Shown here piece by piece: positions 34,483 to 46,823 of a DNA stretch of 64,000 bases (its first letter is position 1; the number at the start of each line of letters is the position of its first letter). Origin of the DNA: Rotaria sordida (taxonomy: Eukaryota > Rotifera > Eurotatoria > Philodinida > Philodinidae); assembly GCA_905250125.1 (NCBI GenBank), contig CAJNOL010000282.1, positions 60,503-124,502 of the forward strand, read 5' to 3'. Both the position numbers and the translations under genes were made by a program. Under the pieces are notes generated by a model. It was not told the origin of the DNA. It saw only the letters and a list, made by a program, of their open reading frames with translations, and did no database searches.

Positions 34483-34835
34483 AAAGTGAGTTCCAAACTG
34501 CGTAAACTTCAAATTTGAAGCTCACTTACGTATCAACTTTTCACGAAATAATTCATGAGAAACTACTAAACTTCCCAAACAACGTTTTGTCCCAAAATAG
34601 AACACCAGGACGTTGAATCCAGAAATGCCATTCCCATAACAGATCACTAGGACTTTGGACCTGGAAGTGTGATTTTTACTTTGCAGGAATGTCATTTCCG
34701 GGTTCAATGTCCTAGTGTTCTGTTTTAGGACAAAAAGTTGTTTGGGCAGCTTAATAGTTTCTCATGAATTATTTCACGAAAAGTTGATGTGTAAGTGAGT
34801 TCCAAATATGGAGTCTACATGTGAAGCTCACTTTT
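34483..34835. mobile_element. Foldback element with sub-hairpins in its tips
   Basis: The left arm (AAAGTGAG at 34483, then ATCAACTTTTCACGAAATAA) pairs with the right arm (TTATTTCACGAAAAGTTGAT, then GCTCACTTTT ending at 34835). The arms continue inward through CAAACAACGTTTTGTCC. Each tip is itself a small inverted repeat of GTGAGTTCCAAA with GAAGCTCAC. The spacer is about 70 bp. No ORF. Confidence 0.85.
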
Positions 34836-35181
34836 TTTGACCGAAAACATAGAGTTGTAGAAAAACATTTGCTCTACCAGTTTGGCGAAGAAAATTTTCG
34901 ACATCTTGTAAAATAATGAATTTTTTCCGTTTTTTTTGCGACTACCAAAAAATGTGTGCACATTCACTTCACTCAGCTCGATTTAATACTACCACTTTAT
35001 GTGTGACTCACGACAAAGAAGGAAAGAAAAAAATGTAGGTAGTGTATGAGTTAGAGAACATAACGAGTACATGACAGAAAAATCGAGAAAACGTGACGTC
35101 ATTGTGAAACTATGTGTGAATGTGTTCATAGAGATTGCATTGATTTGACATGTAAAAACACGTTTAAGAATATAAGATCTT

Positions 35182-35379
35182 GAGGTTGTGGGTGTAACGT
35201 GTAAGTTATATGGATGTCGGTGTGTGGAGTGGATGAGTGTGTAAGGTGGATGGGCGTGTGGGTGTAGATATGAGTGTGGGTGAACTGAATCAACACCTAC
35301 AACCACACCCAGATTCACATGCCCACACTCACACCCACAAATCCGAACCCACATCCACATTCCCACTCTTACACCCTTA
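35182..35379. repeat. Telomere-like palindrome T7, about 200 bp
   Basis: The G arm (GTGGGTGTAACGTG through GTGTGGGTGTAGATATGAG and GTGTGGGTG) is followed by loop AACTGAATCAA and a C arm (CACCTACAACCACACCCAG through CCCACACTCACACCCAC to CTTACACCC). One of the longest arms. It abuts a coding scrap at 35380-35465. Confidence 0.9.
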
Positions 35380-35465
35380 GAAATACGGTGTTTTGCTTGC
35401 TGGAGAGCTTCTGTTATGTTTAAGGTACTGCCTTTTGTTTGTAATCCATCCATGGGCAACAACAT
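35380..35465 (-). pseudogene. Possible von Willebrand A domain fragment
   Basis: The minus strand reads MLLPMDGLQTKGSTLNITEA, then LQQAKHRISK, and then runs straight into palindrome T7. LL-x2-DG-x-QTKG and a following helix resemble a vWA segment (hydrophobic strand, DG, then KG and helix). Only about 30 residues remain, so this is tentative. The 84-codon ORF just upstream (35475-35729) is unrecognised and in another frame. Confidence 0.25.
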
Positions 35466-35469
35466 TTTA

Positions 35470-36052
35470 TCTTCTCATTCAACTTGTATTAATCGATGAA
35501 GTACATCGCTTGTAGCCATTCTAAATCGACCAGGATAAGTAAATCCAGAAAGAAAAATTGTCCAACATACTTCGACGTAGCACACATACATCTCTTTTTC
35601 GTAAATGATTGTTGTTGTCTTTCGAATTGCAAAACAGAACGAGAGGAAGAAAAGGTAATCAAAAAAAATTCCCAATGTGAAAGTTGTTTTTGCATATTCA
35701 AGAGTCACATGGCCGTCTGAAGTAAACAATTAACATCTCTTTTCTATCTCGTCCCATAAAAGAGTCATGTACTTTTTTGCTTTTGTAGGAAGAAGAAAAT
35801 GATTCTCTGCTACTGACTCACTTCACATTTTATCATCGTCACCAACACTTTGTACAAGTGAAGTGGTCGGTATGTATAGCAAACAAAAACAAAGTCGACT
35901 AGTTCACATTTTATTGTTAAAAGAACTTTCATGAGATCATCTCAAAAACGAGGTTTTGGCAAAATTTTGTTTTTTTATTTGACATGTGATTATGAATCCG
36001 TGCTGTTAACACATTCTACGTTCAATTTTTACGCTGTGCAGGTGCGAATCTT
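35470..36052. other. intergenic, no certain gene
   Basis: Overlapping short ORFs on both strands at 35475-35729. None is recognisable. Confidence 0.3.
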
Positions 36053-36108
36053 GGATGGGTGTGGGTGTGGATTTGGGTGTGCGTCTTCTCAATGAACACC
36101 CACACCCT
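36053..36108. repeat. Telomere-like palindrome T8
   Basis: The G arm TGGGTGTGGGTGTGGATTTG and GGGTGTG, loop CGTCTTCTCAATGA, C arm ACACCCACACCC. A compact, clean member with the TTCTC loop, about 130 bp before the ATG of the F-box gene. Confidence 0.92.
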
Positions 36109-36236
36109 TTTTCATTCATTTCTTCGTCATCTATTTACATTATTAAAAATAGTATCATTGTTTTCGTTGACGGTATCGGTCACAATATATTTAGAAATAA
36201 AACGTATATTATATATAAGCTAGGAAAACTAGATAA

Positions 36237-36551
36237 ATGAAGATAAATATGAGCGATTTCTCGATTGAGTTTAATGATTTACCTGATGAGATTATTTTAA
36301 TTATTTTGAAAAAATTGTACAATGTCGAAGTACTCAACTCTTTAATAGGTGTTAATAAACGATTTAATAGAATTGCACATGATTCAATTTTTACAAGTCA
36401 TTTATCATTAATGGAATGTTCATCGAATAATTCCATCTACTATGCCTTGTCTGATTCGATACTTGATCGATTTTGTTCACAAATTTTATTTTCGATTCAT
36501 CATGAAATCAATTGGCTTAATCTTGAATCAACTTCCATAGAACGTATATTA
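36237..36551 (+). CDS. F-box protein, 5' part (runs into gap)
   Basis: The first 105 residues of an F-box protein. The F-box is at about residues 9-50 (NDLPDEIILIILKKLYNVEVLNSL) with a canonical LPDEII start. It likely acts in SCF ubiquitin ligases; substrate unknown. The frame is open to the N run at 36552 and the rest is missing. The start could be ATG 36237 or 36249. On the far side of the gap lies the 3' end of a convergent gene, so the gap must hide two gene ends and is surely not really 100 bp. Confidence 0.85.
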
Positions 36552-36651
36552 NNNNNNNNNNNNNNNNNNNNNNNNNNNNNNNNNNNNNNNNNNNNNNNNN
36601 NNNNNNNNNNNNNNNNNNNNNNNNNNNNNNNNNNNNNNNNNNNNNNNNNNN
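36552..36651. other. Assembly gap (100 N)
   Basis: Exactly 100 N, a conventional placeholder for a gap of unknown size. It hides the 3' parts of both the F-box gene and the ART-TPR gene. Confidence 0.99.
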
Positions 36652-38447
36652 AGTGCATATGAGTAGTCTCCTATGTTTTCATAGACTTCACCGATATTAT
36701 TGTAGGTAGCACCCAATGCAGGATGATCTGGTGAAAGATATTTTTGTGCATTTTCAAGCGACTTTTGATAGAATTCAAGAGCTTTCGAGTATTCTCCCAT
36801 ATTAGCATAGACATCGCCAATATCATTATAGGTTGCAGTAAAATTTCGATGATTTGGCAAAAGTAATTTTTGTTGTATTTCAAGTTGTTTTTTGTAAAAC
36901 TCAAGTGCTGCTTGATACTGACCCTTGATATTTTTTATACGTCCAAGTTGATTATATATATAGGCAAGATTTTCTACATCGTCGTTACTTGTTTCGTCTA
37001 GTAATTTCTCAAAGGCTTCTTCAGCATCCTCAAAATTACCCATTCGTAATAGCAATTCACCGAGTCGATGGTATCCAGTTGATGCTTGTATTTCTTGTTC
37101 TATGTGTTCTGTAAGAAGTTTTAGCTCTTGATCATTATCACTTGTCAATATGAGTTCTATGCGCCATAGTCGATCTTCGATTTGATTAATTTCACATATA
37201 CGAAATACAGCATGCATGGAGAATAAAATTTCTTGCTCACTGGCAAAGGCACTGATGTCGCTTACTGAAGCGAATGGAGTCGATGGAATTGATGGAGTGA
37301 TTGTCATTTCGAAAAGTATACCCACTAAATCGAACTTCTGTAATGAGGTTTTAGCAAATGATAATGAGACTTCTCTATTAAGACTGGTAGACAAAAAATT
37401 GTTGAATGCTAATAGACGACCTTTACTCATCTTTATTCTATCGAAGTCTTCAAGTAACATGCCTTGACCACGATAAACAGTAAATGAATCTTGATGAATT
37501 GTCTGAGAATGAATTTCTTGGATATGACGATGAACATCACGTATAAAATAACTCATCATGATAATGATTTCTACATCTTGTATTCGAAGAGCACGATTAA
37601 GCATCTTATAGATAAAACATTCACGTGTATACCACCAGATAGGTGTATGTGTTCCACAATCATGTTCGAACTCATCAATGATTTGTAATTCATAAGGATT
37701 GTCACGATATTGTTCTCGACAAAAGTCGATAAATTCTTTCTTGACGTCATCATTGTATTCCATTTCAAGAAACAATTTTTTAAGTAATTGAGTATACATA
37801 AATGATGGATCAAGACGATTCAAATCGTCGCTTGTGACACTAATCGAAATTGAATCTCGATCACATTGACGAATATCAGTTATTAATATATCACATAAAT
37901 TATCAATCTGAGAAAATACACCTTTCATCTTCGTCCATTCGTTTGCCCACTGTTCGTGTTTCAATTGATTTTCACAAAATATATAGATAGAATTAAGTTG
38001 AGACATATGATGAATAATAGGTACTATTAATTGACCGAGTGTACCAGATACAATCATAAACACTTTTTCATCGCCAATTTGAGTAAGAAAATCAAAACAT
38101 TGATTTGTATTAGTGAATGTATCGATATTATTAACGATTCGTCGAAATTGATTAAGTGAATTTTTGAAATCTACATTCGATTCATTCATGTTCGAATCTA
38201 ACCAAACGAGTCTAAAATTTTGAATGGCATGAATTTGTGATGACTTTGTAAAATGACTGTCGTCAAAGTTTGTTGCAGTTGTATTTCTGTATGAGACTGA
38301 TTTCTTTTTGACGTGACTGAGAACAAAAAAACCGATTGATTTAAAAGACAATTTAGGCTTGTCAGATGGTATCTTCTCCGTTTCATTCATTGTAGATAAG
38401 TTAATCATTAAGAGACTTCTTTCAATACACGTATAATGATTGTACAC
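36652..38447 (-). CDS. Arginine ADP-ribosyltransferase with TPR repeats, 3' end missing
   Basis: The visible part encodes nearly 600 residues of a protein with an R-S-E-type mono-ADP-ribosyltransferase domain, which would transfer ADP-ribose from NAD to arginine of a target. The motifs are VYRGQG (about residue 322, the Arg strand), FLSTSLN (about 352, the STS motif) and ASEQEILF (about 404, the E-x-E motif). Two or more kinesin-light-chain-like TPRs follow from about residue 455 (AYIYNQLGRIKNIKGQYQAA, ATYNDIGDVYANMGEYSKAL, ATYNNIGEVYENIGDYSYA). The N-terminal 280 residues are unassigned. I recall this ART-TPR layout as greatly expanded in bdelloids. The sequence runs into the N gap, so repeat number and stop are unknown. 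The start could be ATG 38447, 38408 or 38390. Confidence 0.9.
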
Positions 38448-40443
38448 TTCAAATGGTCATAAACATCTAGATTGAAATCAAGAATCAGTTGAAATATTGT
38501 TGCATTATTAAAAATCAAAATTAGATAGGACATGAATAAAATCTTGGTACTTTATAACAGTATCTATAGAAAGTTATAAATTCAATTGAAGGAAAATGGT
38601 TTTACTTACTCAAGTTTGTCAAATAAAATATATCACTATCTAAGAAATCAATCATAAAACTATACAGCTTTTATTTTAAATAAAAAGTATTATTCGTCGA
38701 TAAAAATTTGTGTGTTCTTCTTCATCATCTATCACAAACCAGCTATAACATATGTCTGTATTGTGACATAATACTGTCAAATTTTGTGCGATTAGTAACA
38801 TCACAATCCGTGATCATCGTAACAAATAAGAGACCATGTACAGTAAAATATTTCATCTTCGAAAATATTCTATATGTTTGTGTTTATTTGACTTATTTTT
38901 ACAAAAAATAGCTTACAAGCATTAACTGGAGTGATATTAATTGCTAAGTTTTATGTTATTATATAGATACTTTCGCTTCTCTCTCTCTCTGTGTGGGAGC
39001 AATGAGCCATGATATTTTGATTTTTGTCTGTTCTTTTGTAATGATGCGCACGTAGGTAGAAAGATGCGTCAAATTTTGTCTACGTCAAAGAAAAAAAAAG
39101 ATAGTTCATGACTCAGGAGAGAAAATTATGATGTAAAATAGGTGTAATATAACTTTTAAATAGTAAATCATGTATCTATTTGAAAGAGAAACAATATGAA
39201 TATCATTATCTAACAAGTTAATAATACTTGAGTCGTTTTTCATTCTTAGAACTTTTACTGCTCCTTAATTTCTTTTTGAATAGACAGTACAACTAGTAGT
39301 GATTTTCGAATCACGATAAATGTTATAGCTACACTAGATGTAATCGAGAACTAACGATTTTCTTAATATTTTCATGACTTTTTACGTGTGATGTGAACAA
39401 AAATAAGACCGTTAAACAGATCCATATTCATCCAAAAGCAAATGTGAAACTAATCGAGAATGATCTAATTGCTATTCAAACCATCAGCAACATAAGTCAA
39501 GTCAAGTCAGATACTTCAGATTTGTAAAACTAAAACTTATACTGCATTTATTTGCTTTTTTTATTTATTATTAAACATGGAAAGGAATCGAAGTAATATA
39601 CGGTAAATCAAGATGTAATACTAAATGAAAAAAAAATTGAAATCAAGCTACAACAGTCAAATCCAAAGATAGCATTATATCATTCCGATTATATCGAACT
39701 CTCTTTCATTCGAGTGATTTAGTACATGTTGATGTCTTTCTACAATGTGAACAAAATCAAACTATTATTCTGATACTTGGAAATATGTATATGAATTCTT
39801 TTAATGAAATTATTGGGCTTATTTTGTAGGTATCGATGATAGAAAACATCTGGAACAACTAAGATTATTGGAAAATAGAATAGATATACGGCATGCCCAT
39901 TCGTCGTATTAAAATTTCCAATCTAAATAAGACTTCGATCTCTATAGAGCAACGTAGACATAGACAAAATTCTTGTTGATTTGAGAATTGTTAATGACAA
40001 ACATCACAGTTTCAACCAAAGGAACAAGATGATATAACTATTTTCTCTTGACTTTTGATTTTGAATCCTTTCGAGTATGTGCAGTGAATAAATGATAAAA
40101 AATGACTTTCAATAGTGGCCTTCGATCTTCATCCTCAATCAAATACCCTCCCATTTTGAAATCGAATTAGAGCTCGTCATATATATATATTAGTTAATAC
40201 GTGAAACGATGATTTTGTTGATTTTTATTCAATACATCGCACACACACTATGTATTGACACTTTGATCAACACTAATCCGTGCCAGCAACCATCTGCCTC
40301 TATTAATTTTTAGATGATACCTACTCATATTTCACTTACCTTCATTTCACTTGCCTTCGAGCGACTATAAATACTATCATCACATTCGCAAGTATGTGTT
40401 AGAGCCCTTATTCATTCACTATTGCGTTTAACAAATTTAAAAC
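38448..40443. other. intergenic, no certain gene
   Basis: AT-rich. Plus strand about 39700-39830 has a protein-like phrase (FHSSDLVHVDVFLQCEQNQ) without start or clear family, perhaps a decayed gene. Short CT and CG-poor tracts only otherwise. Confidence 0.35.
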
Positions 40444-41135
40444 ATGGTCTTGATATTGTATACGTGCTTCGTGTTGTTATTGGGGACTGTCGTTATCGCT
40501 CAAGACGAAGGTACTGTAAATTGCCAATTGAATACATTTCTTTCAATATAATTTTATTTTACATTCAAATTACAGGAGTTGTATGTGGTGAAAATGAATT
40601 GTTTAGTAGTTGTGGTTCACCATGTATCGAAACATGTACCTACAAACCTGAAGTTTGCATAGCTATGTGCGACGTTGGATGCTTTTGCAAAGAAGGATAT
40701 GTACGAGAGTCGAACAAGACTGGCAGTCCATGCATCAAACAAGAAGAATGTGGAAAACCGAACGAATTGTCATCGTGTGGGGAAAACGAAGAATTCTTGA
40801 CGTGTGGTTCTGCATGCCCATCGACATGTGAAGATTGGTCGTATCCACTTCCAAAACAGCCTACTGCGTGCATTGCAGTGTGTGTGACAGGTTGCTTCTG
40901 TAAAGAGGGCTTTTATCGTTCAAAACAGGGTACATGTGTCAGGCGCGAACAGTGTTGTAGCAAGAATGAGATATTTAGAGATTGTGGTTCAGCCTGTGTT
41001 GAAACATGTATTGACAAGCCTGAAATGTGTACTGACCAATGTGTCGCTGGCTGTTTCTGTCGTCGTCCAGATTATGTGCGCCTCAATGACATGGATAATA
41101 GTGCCTGCATTCCTCGTAATGAATGTCCACTATAA
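40444..41135 (+). CDS. Secreted protease-inhibitor-like protein, three TIL domains
   Basis: 208 residues. Exon 1 is 40444-40510, intron 40511-40575 (65 bp, donor GTACTG, acceptor AAATTACAG), exon 2 40576-41135; the splice is in frame. Exon 1 encodes a signal peptide (MVLILYTCFVLLLGTVVIAQ). Reading through the intron would give a longer frame from 40422, which I reject. Three trypsin-inhibitor-like Cys-rich domains follow at about residues 24-77, 82-142 and 143-207. Each begins E(N/E)-x-C-GS-x-C-x2-TC and contains GCFCKEG or GCFCRRP, with about ten cysteines. Such proteins inhibit serine proteases or act as extracellular matrix or mucin-type modules. Target unknown. Confidence 0.9.
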
Positions 41136-42367
41136 TGGGCTATAATTCATTTATACGAACATCGTTTAATCTTTGTTCGAATTATTCGAAATAAAAATAA
41201 TAGAAAATAGAAAAGTTTTCAGAATGTGAATGTCAGTTTTCTCTTTCTTCACACTCTCATGTGAAATTCAGTGAGCAGATAGATTATTGAAACGATTGAT
41301 CTAGAACATTGAAAAGTTTTGCCATCGCAAAAGTAAGGAGGATGCATTGCTTGCAATAATTGACAATTCTCTGTTAGTATCCAACAGTATTGATTCAAAT
41401 GATGATACTTGAAGTTAAACAAAGTTGTCACTACCACGTGTTACAGATTGTGAATAGCCGATCTGAGATTCCAGAGAATATTTCTAAAGGCATATTTTAT
41501 CATCGTTGAAAGTCAATGAAAAAAAATAAAATATCTTCTATTGATAATATTCTCGTTTATTTTTGAAGATTATTGAATTTTTGATCATTATCATTACGAA
41601 GATTAACATCAAGTGAACAAATTCTGTTGATTCCAAAAAATTTGATTGAGTTTGAGTGTTCGAAATTCGTGTGAAGTCTTGCTCATTCTTGAACATTTCA
41701 ATGTGACAGATGATCGACTATCAAATAATTTGTTCTCACGTGCCAACATGGAACTGACGTGCATTCATTCACACAAGCGAGGCATTTGTCAGAGAGCCGG
41801 TGCTATCCGCTTTCGATTACTATTCTTGAACCAAATGGCTCTGCATCATCTTGCGATCTTACTTGACTCTGCTAAAATGCTTCTACTGTGATTGTTTCTA
41901 TTATGGCATTGTGCATTATCTCTTACTTTTGTAACTACGACAAACATAGACAAATTTCAAGGAATATAGTCAATCATGTTCATTTTCTTGTTCTCAAAGC
42001 TTACTGATCATTCTTGTCGTTATCGTAATTGTAACTGCTGTGTTTAATGACAACATTTTGAATTACCATCATAGACTCGATAAAGGTAGGGAAATTGTGA
42101 AATAGAACTTAGTTTTTTTTCATCAAAGTCGATGAGAGGAGACGGGTATGAAAAATTTTGATGCCAAATCTTATTAGATGGATAGTGTCAGATTGTGGAC
42201 AGTGATTAAATGCTTACATATAAGTTGTTTTCTTTCGGAAATATCTTGTATTACGTCGTGAAATACAAATGAAATCATTTTATTTTGACAGTAAAAACCA
42301 ATTATGTACAATGTTTACAAAAAAAAAAAGTTTTTAAATTTGTTACATGTATACTTTATTGCTCACT
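41136..42367. other. intergenic, no gene seen
   Basis: Short ORFs at 41249-41437 and 41646-41891 have no recognisable domain. AT-rich. Confidence 0.35.
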
Positions 42368-43851
42368 TCAAACACCACGTTTTGGGTTGTAGAATAGATG
42401 TACATCTTTTGCCGAATCTGTCAATCGCATTCGAATCGTGTACATCGATTCATTATAATGACCTTGCCAATGCAATTCAATATAAACATCCATTTTACCA
42501 GTATTATCATTCATCGGTATTCTATGTTCGATGAATTCTTGACCTGTGAGCCGTTGAGATTCGTATTTGGATACAGTACCTTGTCGAACTAGTATTCTCA
42601 CTCTTGAAAAAAGTGTATAGGGAATATCTTGAGCAGGATCGAGACCCATGATCTTAATTATTTGTTTTTTAATTGTAATACGTATTCGTCGATGGAGTTT
42701 CCATGTAGGTATAGGAATGTTTAATTTAGCCATCAATCCTTGCATAATATCGTCGCATAAAGCATGTATATTGAGTTTGGCCAACTGAGCCAATAGAGTC
42801 AATTGTAAGTTGCCAATGATTAATTTGCCACCACGTTTACCGACTAGTTGAGGAATATCTGCTGCTAGTGTAACTCGTAATGAAGAGCACAAAACGAGAC
42901 ACATATCAGCTTTTCGTGCATGTTCAAAGCTTGCTTCGAGTTCTTGTCTGGGAAGATTCTCACCAAAGTTAATAATCGAATCGTACAATGTCGAACGGCA
43001 TTTAGCATATTTACGAGTTGTTTGATGATCATGAGCTTTGGCGGCCGTTCGTGTTCGAAAATCACGCAAATATTTTGTCTGACATTTTTTACATATTTCC
43101 AAATTTGAATTACCATGTAACTCGGCTATTAGGGGCGAAGGCAAACCAGATCTTAGATGAAGACCGTCGATGTTTTGAGAAACGATAAAATGAAGAAGAT
43201 TCTGACGAGTTAATTCGACAAATGCCATATGTGTGACCGATGGAATTGCTTTTGTTAAAGTAACTGTAAAAGTCGTTGGAGAACGTTTGGCACCTGAATG
43301 ATCACGAAGTTCCCATACACCTGGTCCCGTTGGAAGAATAGTATTCATACTGGATCGAAAATCAGGAATACTAAACAGAAAATAACAATATAGAAATACA
43401 ACCACCGTTGATCGATATTCATTTGAAATAGATTCGATGTAGTCTATATGACTCACGGATAAACCAAAGAGGACTAAGGAGTTCTAGCCTCTCTCTGTCA
43501 GCAAAAATTTGCTGCAGGGCATACGGGAAATTTTTCAAGAAGCATTTTTTCCTATTTTGTGCAATTAATTCTTTACTCCAGAGAGTCCTATCTACTCTTA
43601 GAAAATGTCACAGTACGAGTCTGTCATGAATCTTACTCACTCTGTGGATGTCGATATACCCGCACCTATAATAATTGTAATTTTTCATTATTTTACTTAT
43701 TCGAAACTTTTCTTCGACTTACTAGTGAAGACGATAAAATGTTTAGCATTACGAATCCAACGGCCAATTGCTCAAGTTTCTGACCAAGAATTTCGGGTGG
43801 ATCGATAATTTCTTTTTTTGTAGGATCTTCATCTGCTATACCATGTGCCAT
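42368..43851 (-). pseudogene. Sirtuin-7-like deacylase, decaying
   Basis: NAD-dependent protein deacylase of the SIRT6/7 group. Exons are 43851-43723, 43665-43641 (25 bp) and 43370-42368. Exon 1 reads DPPEILGQKLEQLA and then, after a one-base loss, WIRNAKHFIVFT. The micro-exon supplies SAGISTST and exon 3 opens IPDFRSS. VSQNIDGLHLRSGLP and ELHGN (catalytic His) are kept. Conserved positions are damaged: GAGIS is SAGIS, GIPDFR is DIPDFR, the second zinc CxxC is YAKC, and LGSSL is LCSSL. Family length is about 400; here about 385 if the frameshift is ignored. The mix of intact splice sites with core substitutions and a frameshift indicates a recently dead copy, presumably with a working paralogue elsewhere. 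Confidence 0.82.
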
Positions 43852-46823
43852 ATTTGATTAAGTTTTTTTTACAGATTATACTCAAAGATCTTTTCGATTT
43901 ATATGTATATATGTATATCTCTAGTAACTATGTATTGGTGTAGAGAGTTGCCAACTACTTAAACGAAAGAGTTTGCATAACAATGTTGCCATCACGGGCA
44001 TATACGTCATTCATAAATGTTAATTTACGATTAGAAGTGAAAATGACAGAATAAAAAGAAACTTAACAAACAAAAAGAGTTATTTCTTTTTTTTTCTCGT
44101 GGTTGAATTGAAAAATGTCGTCTTATTTTGCGACAATACTTTTTAATTGCATTCAAATGAAATTTGACAAAGTTTCTGTGTCTTAGATATGATAAGACAG
44201 ACAGTTTTGATTTTGTTGATCATAAGGCAGTGTAAAACATTATTGACCCAAAATTTGAAAGTGGAAATCATTTCGGATTATGACTTGAATTCAACATTAT
44301 TGAAGATACGAAAGCATTGTCCACATACACAAATTAGAAAAGCATGAGAAGTCGCTATTTAACTAGCAAACAATCATATCAACAATTGCTTTAGAAATAG
44401 TTCAAAACAAAAATTACTTTTCGATAAACGAGTAATCCCAATTATAATAATCCTTTCAGTATGTGAGATTATAAAAAAATATGTTTCCGTCTTTATTTGA
44501 CGTTTTTATTCATCATATTCAATTTTGATTGAAAATCACTTATAATCGATTACTGACGATTAAAATTGAAATAATCAAAGATCAAGGAACAATTTTTGAT
44601 TATCCTATGAAATATTTTCCGTAGAATATTTATCTGCTCATACATCTGGTAGAACTTTTTTAACTTCTCACGTTCAAGTAATGACTTAGCTTTTATTTAG
44701 AACCAATCGCTTGCCACAAATTTTTCTCTCTGTCCTTACAATTTGTGCATCCTATTTTGTACACTATATAAAATGCTTATCCTTTATTGTTTATTTGTTT
44801 TTATTTTTGTCAGATGGAGAGCTGTTTCTTGCGATTATGAAGGTTCAGATGCAAGTGAAGAGTGGAAACGAGCTCACTCATACTCTAAAATAAGTCTGGA
44901 GTACCACTGTGGCAAGTTTCAGGTCGAAGTTCGAAAGTCAGATTTTATCCGAAATCGTATCATGGAAAAAACTTAGTAAAAATTAACCTTCTCCATACAA
45001 AAATACCATAAACTGCTCTAACAAGATGGATGACTTGAGAGGTTTTATGAACTACCTCATGGACATAAGTACACTTCAAAAGTTTTCTGCCACCTTAAGA
45101 GATTACCTCATTAAATTATATTACCATTCCCTTTCATACCAATTCGTAGACCATTTGAAGAGCTGTCGTGTGAGTGTGAGCAGAAGGACGCCACATTCCT
45201 AGATGCATCTGTCAATATAGTGTTCAGTCCAACATTATCTCTCGAAGATGTGTTCTTTATTACTTTGAAAACTATAAAAATGAGCCAATTAACAAGAAAT
45301 TCATAAACTCTACAAGAAAAGTTTCAGTCTAAACATTTATATTTTTAAAGTGAAAAGTTCTATCTCATGAATGAAACAACGCATATTTTTCATACAAGCA
45401 TATATGATTCATAGTCTCTGTTGGGTTTTTTTTTGAAGATATATAAAAATAATTTGCTTTCAATCGTATTGCTTTGATTACAAAGTAAAAGTAATAATGA
45501 TCTTGTCAATTCTCGTGCAATCGTGCTGATCAATTACACAATCTGACAGATGTTGCATTACACGTAAATATACTTGTAAAGATAAGTTTTAGCATCGTAA
45601 AACACTCCACAATATGATAAAACATAACGAGTAACTGGGTATAAATAATTGCATCAATATTGAAATAAACACTTGGTGAATTCGAACTTCATTTTCTTGA
45701 GTATGAATATGATTCATGATCTGTTTAATTTCTTTGTTCGTTCTCTTTTGAATAAAAGAGAGGGCAAAAAGAAACAATACAAACGTTTGTTTTGAAGGCG
45801 AATATGGAGTTTTTCGTCATCAATGTTATTTCAGGTAACAATTAAAATAATCATAGTCTGTACAGTTATATATTAATCAAATATGAAAAGAAAAGTAAAT
45901 TTTAAAAAAAGAGAAATTGAAAATATTTTCAGGTATCTGCTTCATTTCTTTTCAATCAACAATTAAATTACTCATCAGATTTCTATCGCTCAAATATTGA
46001 AAGTAATTTTCATTCTTTCTTCCCGTTACAAAACAAAATTAAATAAATAGAATTTGTTGCTCACGTTTCGGTTTACAATGCATGTCCACAATAATGAATT
46101 ACTACAGTAACTAAGCTATACGATTTATGAAATATATTACTTACAGTAAATTTTAAACAAGTATTTGAAATACAAAACAAGGCAAAATAAAATCTGTATA
46201 ATTCGAGAAAAAAAGCACAACGACATAATTAGTTTTGATCAATATACATACGTATGCAGTTAGAATGCTTATTTTATGCCGTTCAACAATCGATTGTACA
46301 TTTCAAAATTTGTGTAGTCGAAGTCCTGTCAATAATTTGAAACTGCACTGTTGATATGTGAAATATTAGTGATGTAACATCAAGGATATGAATTTCTTTG
46401 CGCAACTTTATGAAATCCTTCATGGCGTTCTGTTCTTAGAAGTGATGCGATGCAACAATGATGTACTTTTTTTTCCTCCTTATTCTTTCTTGGCAAGACC
46501 AGGTGAGATTGGGGGTTGAAAAATGACATCATATATAAGCATATAGTGACTCATATAATTCACTCTTCAAATATTTCTGTGGATGTAACTAGTAACTTTA
46601 GTAGATAATTGTATGTTTTTTAAAGCTAAAATAAAAATCAACGATTCATCTTAAGTAATTGAAACTAGAAGGAGAAGTAGAACTTGAAAGACTCTTTATT
46701 ATCGAGCTGATAAAATCTTATCATATATTTCTTTAAATTCTAGATCACTTTAAGCAGGTCTTAATCGAATAAAACTTTACCTTTTAGTTTATTTCGATAG
46801 CATAGAGAACACACCTGTTTTAT
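43852..46823. other. 3-kb intergenic stretch, no gene seen
   Basis: AT-rich throughout. ORFs at 44711-44976 and 45589-45777 have no recognisable domain. The last 200 bp precede the carboxypeptidase start; no core promoter stands out. Confidence 0.4.

Noticed and set aside
40422..40575. Longer start for the TIL-domain protein
   Set aside because: That frame reads through a clear 65-bp intron. The spliced model gives a proper signal peptide.
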